Shown: positions 40,258 through 52,360 of the stretch, one piece after another
How the letters are laid out: the number at the start of each line of letters is the position of its first letter
How positions within the stretch are numbered: the stretch's first letter is position 1
Assembly (NCBI RefSeq): GCF_000003605.2
Contig: NW_003122440.1
Span: 1,937 to 65,936 of the forward strand
DNA from: Saccoglossus kowalevskii
Lineage: Eukaryota > Hemichordata > Enteropneusta > Harrimaniidae
DNA: 64,000 nucleotides
Direction: 5' to 3'
Notes under the pieces: generated by a model
The model's input: the letters and a program-made list of their open reading frames with translations, nothing else
What the model was told of the DNA's origin: nothing
Databases searched by the model: none
Program-made: the position numbers and the translations under genes

Positions 40258-43200
40258 GTAAGTGTTTATTATGTGTAATTTTAACTGTACTATCTCAGAA
40301 TGCACCTGTTTTAAGAGAGTTACAACGGGTTACAATTTATACATTATGTCGACCTACATGATATGGACGTAGCTGTTTAGCTACAAACTACGTGCAGCGA
40401 CATTACACTGACCATGAACATCCAACACGGGTCTCCCAGATGGAGGCCATTGTATTGATTTTGGCACGCGATTCAGATATTAACAAAAACACGGTAAACA
40501 CGGACCGATTCGCCGAATATTATAGTATATACAGGTATATATATCCCTTGTCAGTGATAAATCCCCCCTTGAAACATCAACATACTTACTACAGTATAAT
40601 ATAACGTGGTCCGTACCACAGCTGCGCAAACGCGACAATGCGGAGAATGACTAAATCAGCTGACTCCCGTTATTATGATTTTTTTTGCTGGTCTCCGAGC
40701 ATAGGCGAGCGAGCATCAATCGTCATTTCTCTTTTATGTCCACGGACAACACGTTTTATTTAAACATGATTAATTAAACTAAAAAAAGGTTACAACGCCG
40801 CATATTACTGATGCAATTTACAAAAGTACAAGTTAAGATAAGTCGCCGTTGATCGTAGGTATATAATAAATTACCCGGTTTAAATGTCGTCAGCATGCAC
40901 CTTTACGGCATGCCTGGCTCACCACTTTCCATCTTCGTAAAAACAAAAACAAATCAGCATGGACCGCATCATTGACACGACGACTGATGGATACTAGATA
41001 TAGTTTATAAATATGCAAATCTAAAATCCGACTGTCTCTATTATTACGTAAATGGGATGGTGAATGCATAGCTCGGAGCCAGTCACTAGCGAAAAATGTG
41101 GAAGAAACAGTGGTAGATCGTTAGTGAGATAAGACAGCTGTCTTAAAGTGAATATCTCACACGATACATACTCCCTTTAACATGTAGCGCATTTTACTTT
41201 GAATTCCTCAATGAGATTCAGTCTGAGAGTATGTACATTTCAAGCTAAAAACATATGTCAGGACTTTTGTAGAAATGGCTGACTTCCATAATTATTATTC
41301 ATTTAAATAAGCCCTTTGCACCAACATGAATGTCACGTGACCCAAAACAATGATTTAATTACACAATTGATAATCTTTTTTTATGTTTTGGGTAATCTCC
41401 TGATAAGTTGGATGATCCACAGTTTGTTGTACCGATGTCCTTATTGTTATGTGAGTGTATGTTCACCGCGTAATGACCATACGCTCACATATGCCACAGC
41501 GGTGTAATATTATGTACATAAACTGGTCTTTAATATTGGGAAACAATATCAGTGACGGTCAGTTTTAACTAGAATACACCAATGCGCATAGAAAATTAAA
41601 TTCACGGAATTTGGGTCAGACCGGCAGACGTAAGGCCGTCTTGCGGCGTTTACTGAAACAAGATCACGTGTTCACACGTGGTTTCGATGTCGTATTTCGT
41701 CGGCAACATATCCTAACGCAATGGCAACCATTGAATACGACACCACACTTTATCTATAAAAAGCTTACACATACCACCAGAAAACGACTACATTCATTCT
41801 ATCATGCCACGATTAGTCCAGAAATAGACATATACACACAAAAATGACCGGTACGGATTTGGGAATATTTAGTCATTTATGTGTCTCCACACAATATTAG
41901 ACCTTGTACATATCGATGCTTGTGTGTACCGATTATTTGAGTGACTTCGTCCGCATTAAAGTTTTAAATTGATTTTGAAATACTGACCGAATAAAAAAAA
42001 TAGTTGGTGGTAATTGAATAACGTGAACGAGCTGTAAATTGGATGCCGATTACAACTGGGAATTGGGGAAGCGATGTAAGGGAAATGGAAAAGGCTTGTC
42101 TTATGAGTGGTCTACCATCACCCACTTAGCCATTAAAGAATGAATGATTGAATGAAAAAACTATCCTGGATAAAAATAATATTCTTCATTTAAATGCGTG
42201 TATGGGAACCGAACACGTTAAGGTCTCATTCGACAGCATATGTTTATTATGAAGTATAATTTATTGTCGAAACTTATAATTGGCGAACACACATGATCGT
42301 ACTGCGTCACCACGCGGTCGACCTTAACCGTTAACACTACACGTTACTAAGTACACACGTGCATTATGCGTATAATATGCTTGATGTACTAGTACTTCAT
42401 TTCATAAATTGATTTTCAGTTACATTACTGATAATGAGAAACGAAAAGAAGAAGACAAAAATTTGCTTTAAAACACCGCGCACAGTTGGACCCGAACGAC
42501 AAACAGCACTTAGAAATGCTATCTGACTCTTGAATGACAAGTAACATCATCGCTCCCCTATTTAACGCCTTTGTATTTCAGGATTGTCGATCTTCATTTC
42601 AAACTACCAAATGTGAGAAAACAATCATACAGTGGAATTGCGTTATTTGGAATGACATTGGCACCATCCAAGTTCATTTCTAAATGCAATCCCATCCGCA
42701 CGTCCCGAACATTGGCCCTAAAGGTCACACATCCGGGTATTTCCTGGGGGTATTGTCGTCCTATAATGGATATATTATTCAAAATTGATTTTAAACGAGA
42801 ACTGCTTGCATTGGGTTTAAATTATATTCTAGAAAATTCCTGAATGAAAGATATTCATGAAAACACAGAGATTAGAGATGACAATCTAAACGATGCTAAT
42901 TGTAAAATTACATTTCAATTCGTTAATTATCGTGTAAATCCCCGTGTTATTAACCATTGAAGTGTAATTGTCCTAATAAGGAAACCGACTGAAACTATTT
43001 ATTTATCCAACACTAGAAATAATATATTCTGTGTATTTCTTCCAAGAGCGGACATTCCAAATACTTTGGATCGATCGCCGGCAAGTATATGTTTCTGCAA
43101 TTTTCGTTTGGACCCCACATATTTATTTTAAAGCAATGAATCGCACTGGTCAAATGTGATTGTAGTTGCAGCAATGCATTATATTATTTTATTTACATTT

Positions 43201-43520
43201 CAATGAATGCCTACGGATATGTGAACGCATTTGCCCCATCGTTAAGTGAAACATATATAATGAAAACAAATATGCATGCCATAACTAGTTAATACAGCAA
43301 TTATGTCTTCTAGCTAGGGGATAGTGTAAACACGCTCTGTTCATCGGAAATGGTTGAAAAATTACAAGATACATATGTTTATGTAAAGTAGAAGTCTTGT
43401 TCTTGAGCATTGCTTCAAATACACACCGTGCATTATTTACTAGTACTTCACTCTTTTTTTGAGTCGAGTTACGCAAATAATGTTGACGCAGGGCTTTATT
43501 TATTTATTTTAAAAATAACC

Positions 43521-43540
43521 AATAGGCAACAACGCCTATT
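43521..43540. repeat. Short perfect hairpin, 7-bp stem
   Basis: AATAGGC and GCCTATT flank a 6-nt loop AACAAC. It sits beside an AT-rich run with TTTATTTATTTA (about 43495-43510), which read on minus gives AATAAATAAATAAA. This could be the end of an old minus-strand retroelement, but no family is recognised. Confidence 0.5.
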
Positions 43541-44759
43541 TACATGTTTCTAAAATATTACAAATAATAATATCGATAATATTACAACCGTAAAAAATAC
43601 GTTATGTATACAATTTGAATATTGTTTAATTAAAATGATTGTATATCTGACCCAACTGACCCCATATCTAAATCAGTAGAAATACAAGTAGTTCGGGGTT
43701 CAAAGGACTTACCAATTTGAGATATTACAGAATCTGGCGTTGCATGGGATATGTATATGCTCAAGAATTGAATGTTTAGCTTCTACATACGCGTCAGATT
43801 CACAGCGATGTTGGGAAGGAAACTTGAAAGTTACGGCGATTGGCACACCACTATTAGTATTATTGCAAGTTGTTTTGTCCCGAACACTTCTATATACAAA
43901 ATATTTGCTTTCATTGGATAATTATGATGTTATGAATAATTTGATGTTAAGGATATTCTTTATATGAAGCAAATATGTACGGCGAAGCCGCCACTGAGAC
44001 GTCGCATCTGAGTCGCTGCGGCGCGTTCTACACAGAGCTTGTGAATGCCCAGAAGGTGTAGTTAGAACGTGTAGATAGAAGGTGTAGTCAGGTGGTGGTA
44101 CGTTCGGCTCTAGCATCACCAATACCATGGCCATGGCCACCATTCCTTCGCTAGGCAACAGTACGTGATAGTGCCACACAAACATGTGTTATTATTTAAA
44201 TATTACACCTTCTGAATGGCAAATCTAATTGGTACTTGCAATTAGAAATTTCTAAAATAGCAAAAAATAACTCGTTTAGTGACTGGTCGAGTTATTGTGA
44301 AATATGAAATTATTTATGTTCTCGCTATATATCGAAAATTTGTTGCATTCACCAACATGCGTTCTCGTTTTGAAACACATTTGCGGATTTCACCGTTTCT
44401 AATTCTTCCAACCTGACAGTGCCAACGCACGAAAGTTTTCATTTATAAACGTTGGTAGAAATGGCCGTTGATAGAAATGGTCCACAATTTAGTTAAAATA
44501 TTGCCAATATGTCTCAACCACTGTAAACACATTGCTGACGTTGCTATATGCAAATGATTATAACGCGCTAAGAGGCGTTACACAACTAACGATTTTGATG
44601 TTAGCTTTTACTGGCAAAAAAATGGAAATATCAAAATTCGTGAATGTGTAATATCATATTTATCAAACATGTGTAACATTACTCGTGAAACTTACTAAAC
44701 TCTATTAATGAATACAATATTATATTATCGTCACTTCCATGTGAAACTGCTCAATCGAT

Positions 44760-44930
44760 GATCTGATTGGTCAACACACGCAATTGAAATTATGACGTCA
44801 TATCCAAAGATGTCTCCACGTGAACCATTTGACTTGGCAATAATTCATTCCGAGTAACTGTTTTAAATATAAATTATATTAATGTTACCTTTATATACCG
44901 TTTAGTTTCATCCAGTCGAGTTTTCGTGTT
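44760..44930 (+). promoter_or_regulatory. Promoter-like cluster: CCAAT, CRE, E-box, TATA
   Basis: In order: inverted CCAAT (ATTGG 44766-44770), full CRE TGACGTCA (44793-44800), E-box CACGTG (about 44819-44824), a TATA-like TTTATATAC (44890-44898), and an initiator-like TTTCATCC about 20 bp later. The order and spacing would suit a plus-strand alternative promoter inside the receptor intron or the start of a nested transcript. No coding exon was found just downstream, so this is inference from motifs only. Confidence 0.25.
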
Positions 44931-47237
44931 ATAGTTGCGGTACTCCGAGTCGTTTTGTTTCTAATTTCCCAGCCAGAACTCGAAAGTGTACGGAATTTGT
45001 CTAAACAAAATCGTCTAAGATTCATCGATGGCGATGAACTGTCAATAAACTGTGTTCAAGTAATCACGTTCTAGTATGAGATAAGAGCTATGCAAATTAA
45101 ATAGGACGTCTCGGATGTTCGCACACAATTTGTTGTTTTGATGGATTTAAAAGCCATGAAAGAGATGCATAGGTTAAATAGCATTTCCAATTCGTGGCCG
45201 TGTGATATCCGTTCTATTTCTCCATCCAACAGATCCTTACTTTTTACGACACCAGTTATTACGTAATATTTGTTGTGAAGGCTGTATTTTTGTATTGTTT
45301 GTCTAGTAGAAACTATATCACGGTTCTACCCAGGGCATTATAGAGGGGTTCCCAACTGTTAAAATTTGGATAAACAATAGGACCAATTTAGCATAACAAT
45401 GAATACAATATAGAGATTAACATATTGCTACGGGGCAAAGGAGTTCATATTGACAATGATTTGCTTGTCTGTGGCTCACTGCTGCTTGTACATAACAGCA
45501 TGTGCCATTAGGAGGTTCGTTTAATCGTAACTGATTGAGTATGAGTCTCACAGAAAGGACAAATGTCATTAGCCATCAGCTGTGTGCTATAAAACACGGT
45601 GACGTAATACAGAAGAGTGTTACAGTATAGTAATCAATCATATACAGGGATTCCCACGTCATCTGTACCTCCACCAGAAATTCAATCAAACAGTAAATAC
45701 ATAAATTAAGCAGGTAGAAGTCGTCAATGGGATATCTATCAAATCCTGATTGACGTTCAGCCAATAGAATATAGGATTTGGAAAGATCACATATTTCAAT
45801 AAACATAAGAAGAGGGATCCCTCTCAAACGAGGTGTGTCATATGGAGAATGCAGATACATTCAAACGGAGAAACGGAGAAACACTATGTGATATTACGCT
45901 TATTCTGTTAATATACGGTGGTGATGTTTTCCCCTTCGTGTTCGGTGTTCCTCGATAGTTTTAAATTCGGGGAATATTGAGTAAACAGGCAATGCTCATA
46001 ATTATAGAGCGTTTTCTGTATAGGTTGGCATGGCAACAGTTGGCGAGTAATTGTACTATCATAAAAAATCACACCACAACACAAACGATGTGAATGTTTT
46101 TGCGCAAACTCGTGTCAGGAAAATCTACGCCATTAACGATAACAAAATTTCCTAAATCATACCCGTTGCACTCCAACAATCGCCAGTGCTTGCCCTAATG
46201 TACCGACAGTGTTGTCCTGCCAATTTTCTGTAAATAAATGAGCGTTACGAAAACCATTAGAGTTTCATTTTAACTTGTGAAATTGTCGTTTTAGTTATGA
46301 ATGCATGATTGGCGTTTCCCGGGCGGCTTGAATAGTGGCATTAACAGTGAAGAGCGCGGCAGGAAAAACATTGCCATTCACTCGAATACGTACGTAGATT
46401 GTGTGTCTGTCTGTCAGTCACATCAACTGAAGGGTCGGATTTACATCTGGATAATATCTGCATATAGCTGAAGGGGGACATACAAAGCATACCAATGCAT
46501 CGAATCCTTGAAACAGCTATTTAGAAAACGACAAAAAGATTTCTCTCTTGCATTATTTTGGAAATGCCATTTTGAAAGTTATTTCCGAACCAATGAACTC
46601 CCCCCGGTTAGTGTGCGTCACGCATGAACATTTGACAATTCCACATGCCTGCTTCAGTTTAAAACACAAACCGAAATAATATCATATATAATAAGAACTG
46701 TGGGGCCAGTCATTAAAGGTGACCTAATTGACGCGAAATTGAAAATGGCTGGCATTCTGAAGGGTTTCCTTGGTAACGCACCAAACATTGCGTTTGTAAT
46801 ATTGCATTTACTCTGGTCACTTTAGTGTTTTTCTCTACATTTTCGGAATGGGACCAGAACATTTAATTAAATTGCGCATGGAACGCATATCTCAAATTAG
46901 CCCCGGAATTAACTTTGATTCGCATAATTTAAAATAGCTTTGCCAACAAGAAAAAATAGAATCGCGCTCATATCGCACTGCGTATTACATCATTGTGGCT
47001 TACCTTTCACAGTCAGTCACCGCCATCATGTCCATTTCACCAACGTCTGTGTCTGCTATATGATCTTCCATGATAGAGCCGTAATGTCTTTAGCCTTTGC
47101 TTGATTAAATCTCAGTCGATGATTACGGTATTTCTAGACATATTTAATAGACAGTAACAGTATTTATAAGGCTAGACTTTGTTCTCGACTTACGCCATTT
47201 ACCAGATTAGCTGAAACATTTTTAAATTCATTTGCTG

Positions 47238-47261
47238 GGATATGGGAGAGGGGGGAGGGGG
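47238..47261. promoter_or_regulatory. G-run tract, potential G-quadruplex
   Basis: Four or more runs of at least three G (GGG, GGG, GGGGGG, GGGGG) separated by 1-4 bases in an otherwise AT-rich intron. This meets the usual sequence rule for a G-quadruplex on the plus strand, which is the transcribed-RNA sense for the receptor gene. Confidence 0.5.
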
Positions 47262-49109
47262 TGCTTCATCGAACTTCGATTTGAACTTTTTTTTATTCAA
47301 CGCGATGTTCAATATTTAGTGAATGCGTCCCTCTCGTCATATCTTCGTCTGAAATATATAATGGATTGGGCGCACTTATTTATGAAGTATTTGCGTTGAG
47401 CTGATTGAAGAGTTGATCCCCTGTGGCCACATCCAAATGGTAATTGAATTATCTGGGACATACCTATACTATTAACGTGGTCATATAAATCATGAATTTG
47501 TCAGTCGACGATCATGATATGCCGATATATACATAGCCAATGCAGTAATCATTGCCAGCAAGGCAAATGATATACTGATTCGAGGCCACGTATTGTTCCC
47601 CCTATTCTCCCGTCACTGTCCCCTGCAGGCTTTAGAGTTTCACATGCTGTCATTTTGAATGCAAATGTGAGTTTACCCCTGCAGGAATGGATAAGAATTC
47701 TCTTGTCACTTCGAGTGGTAATTCGTATACACGGCGTATTGCACGTCTTATGTCAAAGAAGATCGTGCACTGTAGACGCGATAGTTTATTTTCCACTGAT
47801 AAATGCACTTTCATAATACTGGGCATTTTTTTCGATGGAGGTTATTCAAACACACACACGCCACGCCCTGTAGACATTTAAAAATAACCCCCGCCAATAT
47901 ACTAAACCGCAAAAATACTCATATATCGTCTAACTGTGGGGGCGATTTAATATTTCAAACGATCCAATTTCCTGGTTAATGAAAATCGCATTTTAAAAGC
48001 CATGTTTTATAACTGATAATATCTGCTGTGTTGTCTATGAGGAGTACAGGGCGCACTGTCAGACCACATCTATATGCTAAAACATCTAAATAATGTAACA
48101 TTTGCCATGAATCTGCAAATAGCGAATAATCATGATATGGATGGGTTAATACACCAGGTAACAGCGATTTACGGAGCGAATAAATCTGCGTTTAATATTA
48201 TTTTGTGTTATTAAAAAAACAGATTGAACAGGATTCCCTTTGTTGTACGCGCATTCAATGTCTAATATAGGAAATAATTATATACCTACACAATTGAGCA
48301 CATGCATAGAATGAATGATCTCTGACAAGAGAAGTCTTACAATATTCAAACCATACTATCGTGGTATTTGAAAAAGCTGTATGCTGTTGTATTATAGGCA
48401 CTCGTCGCAGCTGTGACACGGTAACCTTTCATGGGTAGTATACACGATAGAACATGGAGTAAAGAGAGAGCACATCTTTATCCTTGTCCACATTATGGCA
48501 TATATGTACACACAGCATGTGTCATCGCATGCAACTTCATAACGTATGACTTCGATTAACTTGTACGAGAAAAAACACACCATCTCATTAACAATATCAT
48601 TGAATGAATGAATTACATTTTCCATTCTGATGTAAGGCTTTAAAGCCGGAATATTAATCGCCATGAATAAATTATATCGTCACGCATGTCACACGGTAAT
48701 CCTTCTTGAATGCCATAGTGAGGACAGTTTGTTGAACGCCGTGTGACGAAAATTGAAAGCCAGACTTTCGAGTACAGAGCAGCTTACGTGACTTAAGAAA
48801 GTCGTCGGTTTCGCCAGAGACTTGTCTGCATCACAAGCCCTCTGAATAAAGGGATCAACATGAAAATAACAGGAGAATAAAGCATCTCTTGTATCTAATT
48901 TAATTTGTGCTACTTTTACGATAACACACTGGAGTAAATTGGTAACAAACAGGATCTGATATTGTGTACAACTAACTGCAGGAAATTATTTGATGTGTTT
49001 TGACTGTGTTGATGTTGGCTAAAAGAAGTGATTAACAGGCGAGTGACTGATGTACATTATTGTGCATACATAGCTTAATGTCAATTAACCTGTTGCCATG
49101 GTAACCGTG

Positions 49110-49135
49110 AAATATAAAATATAAAATATAAAACA
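49110..49135. repeat. Short AATATAAA-type tandem repeat
   Basis: About three copies of an 8-bp unit ATATAAAA, AT-rich and imperfect. No further content. Confidence 0.7.
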
Positions 49136-49626
49136 TTCAATCTGCACCGATTAGGATTGTTTAAAATAATTAAAAAAAAGCATCGCACCTTTTTTGTATT
49201 GCATCAGATGCAATATGATTAAGCATTCGTAGTTAATTGATCACATATTATATTTTGCTCAGTTCAAAGATATACATATAGATATATCTGTTTTACATCC
49301 ACCGCATTTGAGATTACAATGTACTCATCCCAAAGTGTAGTCTTGGCGAAAGCTCAGAAAACCAATCATTCCCTTTCCGCCTGAGTGAAGTGATTCAGAT
49401 CGGGATGTCGAGAACAACATAGGCAAGATGTTATCTCTCAAATTTAATATTAAATGTTTTCATTGTCAGTTCCATTCCCCTATTATTGCAACTTTAGCGT
49501 GATATGAAAGTAATCATTTCATCTTGCGTTCCTTGTTGACATACTTTAAAAAGTTGTTTCCTTTTCCACTTTATGCCATCTGCATTATTTACAAATAATT
49601 TTTTCCACATTTAAATTTTTTGTGTA

Positions 49627-49646
49627 AACACACACACACACACACT
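49627..49646. repeat. Short (CA)n microsatellite
   Basis: About nine CA dinucleotides in a row, in AT-rich intronic sequence. Confidence 0.9.
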
Positions 49647-51247
49647 GACACAATAAATTCTACCTTTATATCGACAGAAAATTATTTATTCCCCTTATTA
49701 AACAAATTAACTCACCAAAATATTGATATATGCGACTAATGTTAAAATTAGTAACCTACAATTACTTGTTATTCTATTTCGACTGAACAAACTAACAGTC
49801 CATCCAGACGTTATCACTGATTATATGTCTGTTTTAAACACATAAAACAGATTCACATTGCGAGAGTCATGGTAAGCTACGTGCGATCTTAACGCAGGAA
49901 ATGGTAATGCGACACTACGAGTAGAACAAGATGGAGTCGACTTCTAGGTGCAGACATTTACAGATGCGGTGTACTTGAATTAGATCGAGATCGCTCTCAT
50001 TGGTTAGCAGCATTTCTCTGTAATTGCAGGCCTTTACGTGTTGCACACGTCAAACCACACTGCTTGGTCGAACTCAAATCATACAGATGTCAGCGATGTT
50101 ATCGAATAGCAATTCCATGTGTGTCGCTACTTTCATTCAGAACATGTACGCACAGTCAGTCGCCTCCAGGTTACACAGACGGAACGCGAGCCACCTCTAA
50201 CCAACAGCATTTCGTAAAACTAAGTAGACATTTTCTGATATTCGCTGTGATTTTTTAGTTCGAATTATATACGTACATTCCCGTTACATCGTGCCGACAT
50301 ACATAAACCATACGAGATATGTATGTAAAGTAATCAAACAAATTTAACACTCATTCTATCTGATTGGATGAGTGGATATTTAAAAAAATAATATATTGAT
50401 ATTTCGGGTCTTTCACGAGGAAAAACAATCTTTAGTTAGCTGCAGAACCTGGCAACAGCCCACTTTAGACAATTACTGCTTTTGTTGGGTAACTCATACT
50501 TACGCACAGCCGTATCATGCATTGTAAAATTGTGTAATCTCCTTCACAGAACCTTAATACTCCATTACCCTGGCCCATGTTTATGTCGTTTTTTTATATT
50601 CGCGTTTTTTTATTTTTCTTTCCAGACATTAACACGAAATCACCTACTGCGAGATGAGGTGATTATCAAATATACCTATATTGTATCTCAGCATAAACCG
50701 AACTATTGCCACAAATTGGAATCATTTCCCCTTTACGGCTGTGAATGCATGAAGGGTAACCTCATACATTACTGTATGAGTGATGGACTCTCTCGTTGAC
50801 AGCTTTATAAAGCACATAATTTTACCTTTTTGATCTCGCATTGTGTGGCACAATACAATTCGTCCTCGGCAAATGGGGAAATGTCAGCGGTAATTTTGCA
50901 ACTTAATGCTAGATAGAAGGAACAGTGCGGTGAATGCACGAGTTGGCTGGCGAGTGCCAAATCAATATTCTGACAGGAAAGAATGAGTACATAGCAGAAC
51001 ACAGCTGCAAAAACCGATCAATAGTCTTCTAAGTTATATACCCGGTAACCCTAATTATCGCCCGCATCTCATATTCCAAGACATTCGATAACTCTGTCAA
51101 CAAAGGGCAGAGGTCATAATGTCATTTCCGACCTCAGAATTCCTCCAGTTAAAAGCAAGCACTTTAATTATTTTAATTACTTGTTCATGGAATATCGTGG
51201 ACGCGTCTATCATTTGTTTGCTGCATGTATGTATTTTGTTGCGAAGC

Positions 51248-51287
51248 ACATGAACACATGAACACAAGTCATGAACACATGAACACG
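51248..51287. repeat. Tandem CATGAACA repeat, 4 copies
   Basis: Copies of an 8-bp unit ACATGAAC, two in tandem, a short AAGT interruption, then two more. It is a small local duplication, not coding. Confidence 0.8.
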
Positions 51288-52199
51288 TCTAGTAACAATG
51301 TTCGGTCCATTGTGTTCTGATGTGTCCTACTCAACATATGTTCATATTGTATTTCGTTTGTTCGTCTTTTGTCTGTGAATAACATAAATACTAGAATACA
51401 TCCGTTCATTCTCTTGTATTTTTGAATAGAAAGCCATTATAATTGTATGTCACCCCCCATATACAGTTTGCTTCTCATGGGGTCAACATTCTACTTATAT
51501 GAAATATTTGCATCATGGTGAGACTGGTAGTCCCTCGCAGTCAGAATACGCAGAAACAAACAGTCACCATAATCATTTTTTTGCAGAAAGGTTTTCACTT
51601 GCAAATATATTTCACAATTATATATATAATTATAGTGACATTTGTTTTGTTTTCTTTTCTCGGTTGTGTGGCACATGGCAGTTGTGTTTTCTGAAAAACG
51701 TTTTGATAAATTAAATTACTTATTCACATTACCCCTAGAGACGAACTCTGAACTTGCCAAAAATACACACGATATATTCCTTAACATGTTTGCTGGTTCA
51801 AATTAAAGCTGACAGGACAGGTTAAACGCAGTGAATACCGCATCCTAGATCAAGACATGAAATGAAACAAAAGCCCGTATCGTCAAGTGCTTAAAAGGGG
51901 TCACATGGAATTCTTCAGAGGCGTGCAACGTTTGAACTTTTAATATTAGTAACCGTGTTCTCCCTAATCTGGCAAGCGAATATGGTCTTTGAAGTGAACC
52001 GTATCAATCAGCCATGACATTGCCTTGTGGTAAGTCGACATTAAAAAAACATCTTTCCACCGGTGAGGAACAATCGCAAATATGTACCTGCAGTTTTACT
52101 TGCGTATAATCAGACAAGGTGTTCCGTGATAATCATATTCAAAATAAATGATCAGTAAAATAAAATTTAGTTAATTTTTATTCTGTATAACAAATGTAG

Positions 52200-52360
52200 A
52201 CGATTAAATTTGAACCCTTGCGGTGACGTCAGATAAAAAACACGCGTTTAAAAACCTAGCCAATAAGAGAACGTTATCTGCGACAGTTTGACGTCATACA
52301 ATGTACTCTTTTGCAAATAAGCCACCGTTGCAATTATCCAATGTTCTTGTGTTTCGCGCA
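52200..52360. promoter_or_regulatory. Regulatory-like cluster: two CREs and two CCAAT boxes
   Basis: Two full palindromic TGACGTCA sites 65 bp apart (52224-52231 and 52289-52296), a CCAAT box between them (52260-52264) and another after them (52338-52342), plus GATA-type cores (CAGATAAA just after the first CRE; TTATCTG before the second). This is the densest such cluster in the window. It has no obvious TATA box. It could be an intronic enhancer or an unannotated promoter; no coding exon is seen on either side. Confidence 0.3.

Noticed and set aside
41611-41847. Arginine-rich 78-codon frame in a slightly GC-richer patch
   Set aside because: It lacks an ATG start and any domain. The patch is short and may only reflect local composition.
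42571-42843. Open frame after a good acceptor (TTTGTATTTCAG), considered as receptor exon 2
   Set aside because: In phase 0 it reads DCRSSFQTTKCEK... and does not match the NMDA ATD; it also hits a stop after about 34 codons. Other phases fare no better.
46840-46940. FGMGPEHLIKLRMERISQ frame, considered as receptor exon 2
   Set aside because: Only the GP dipeptide recalls the family; no acceptor in the right place and no further similarity.
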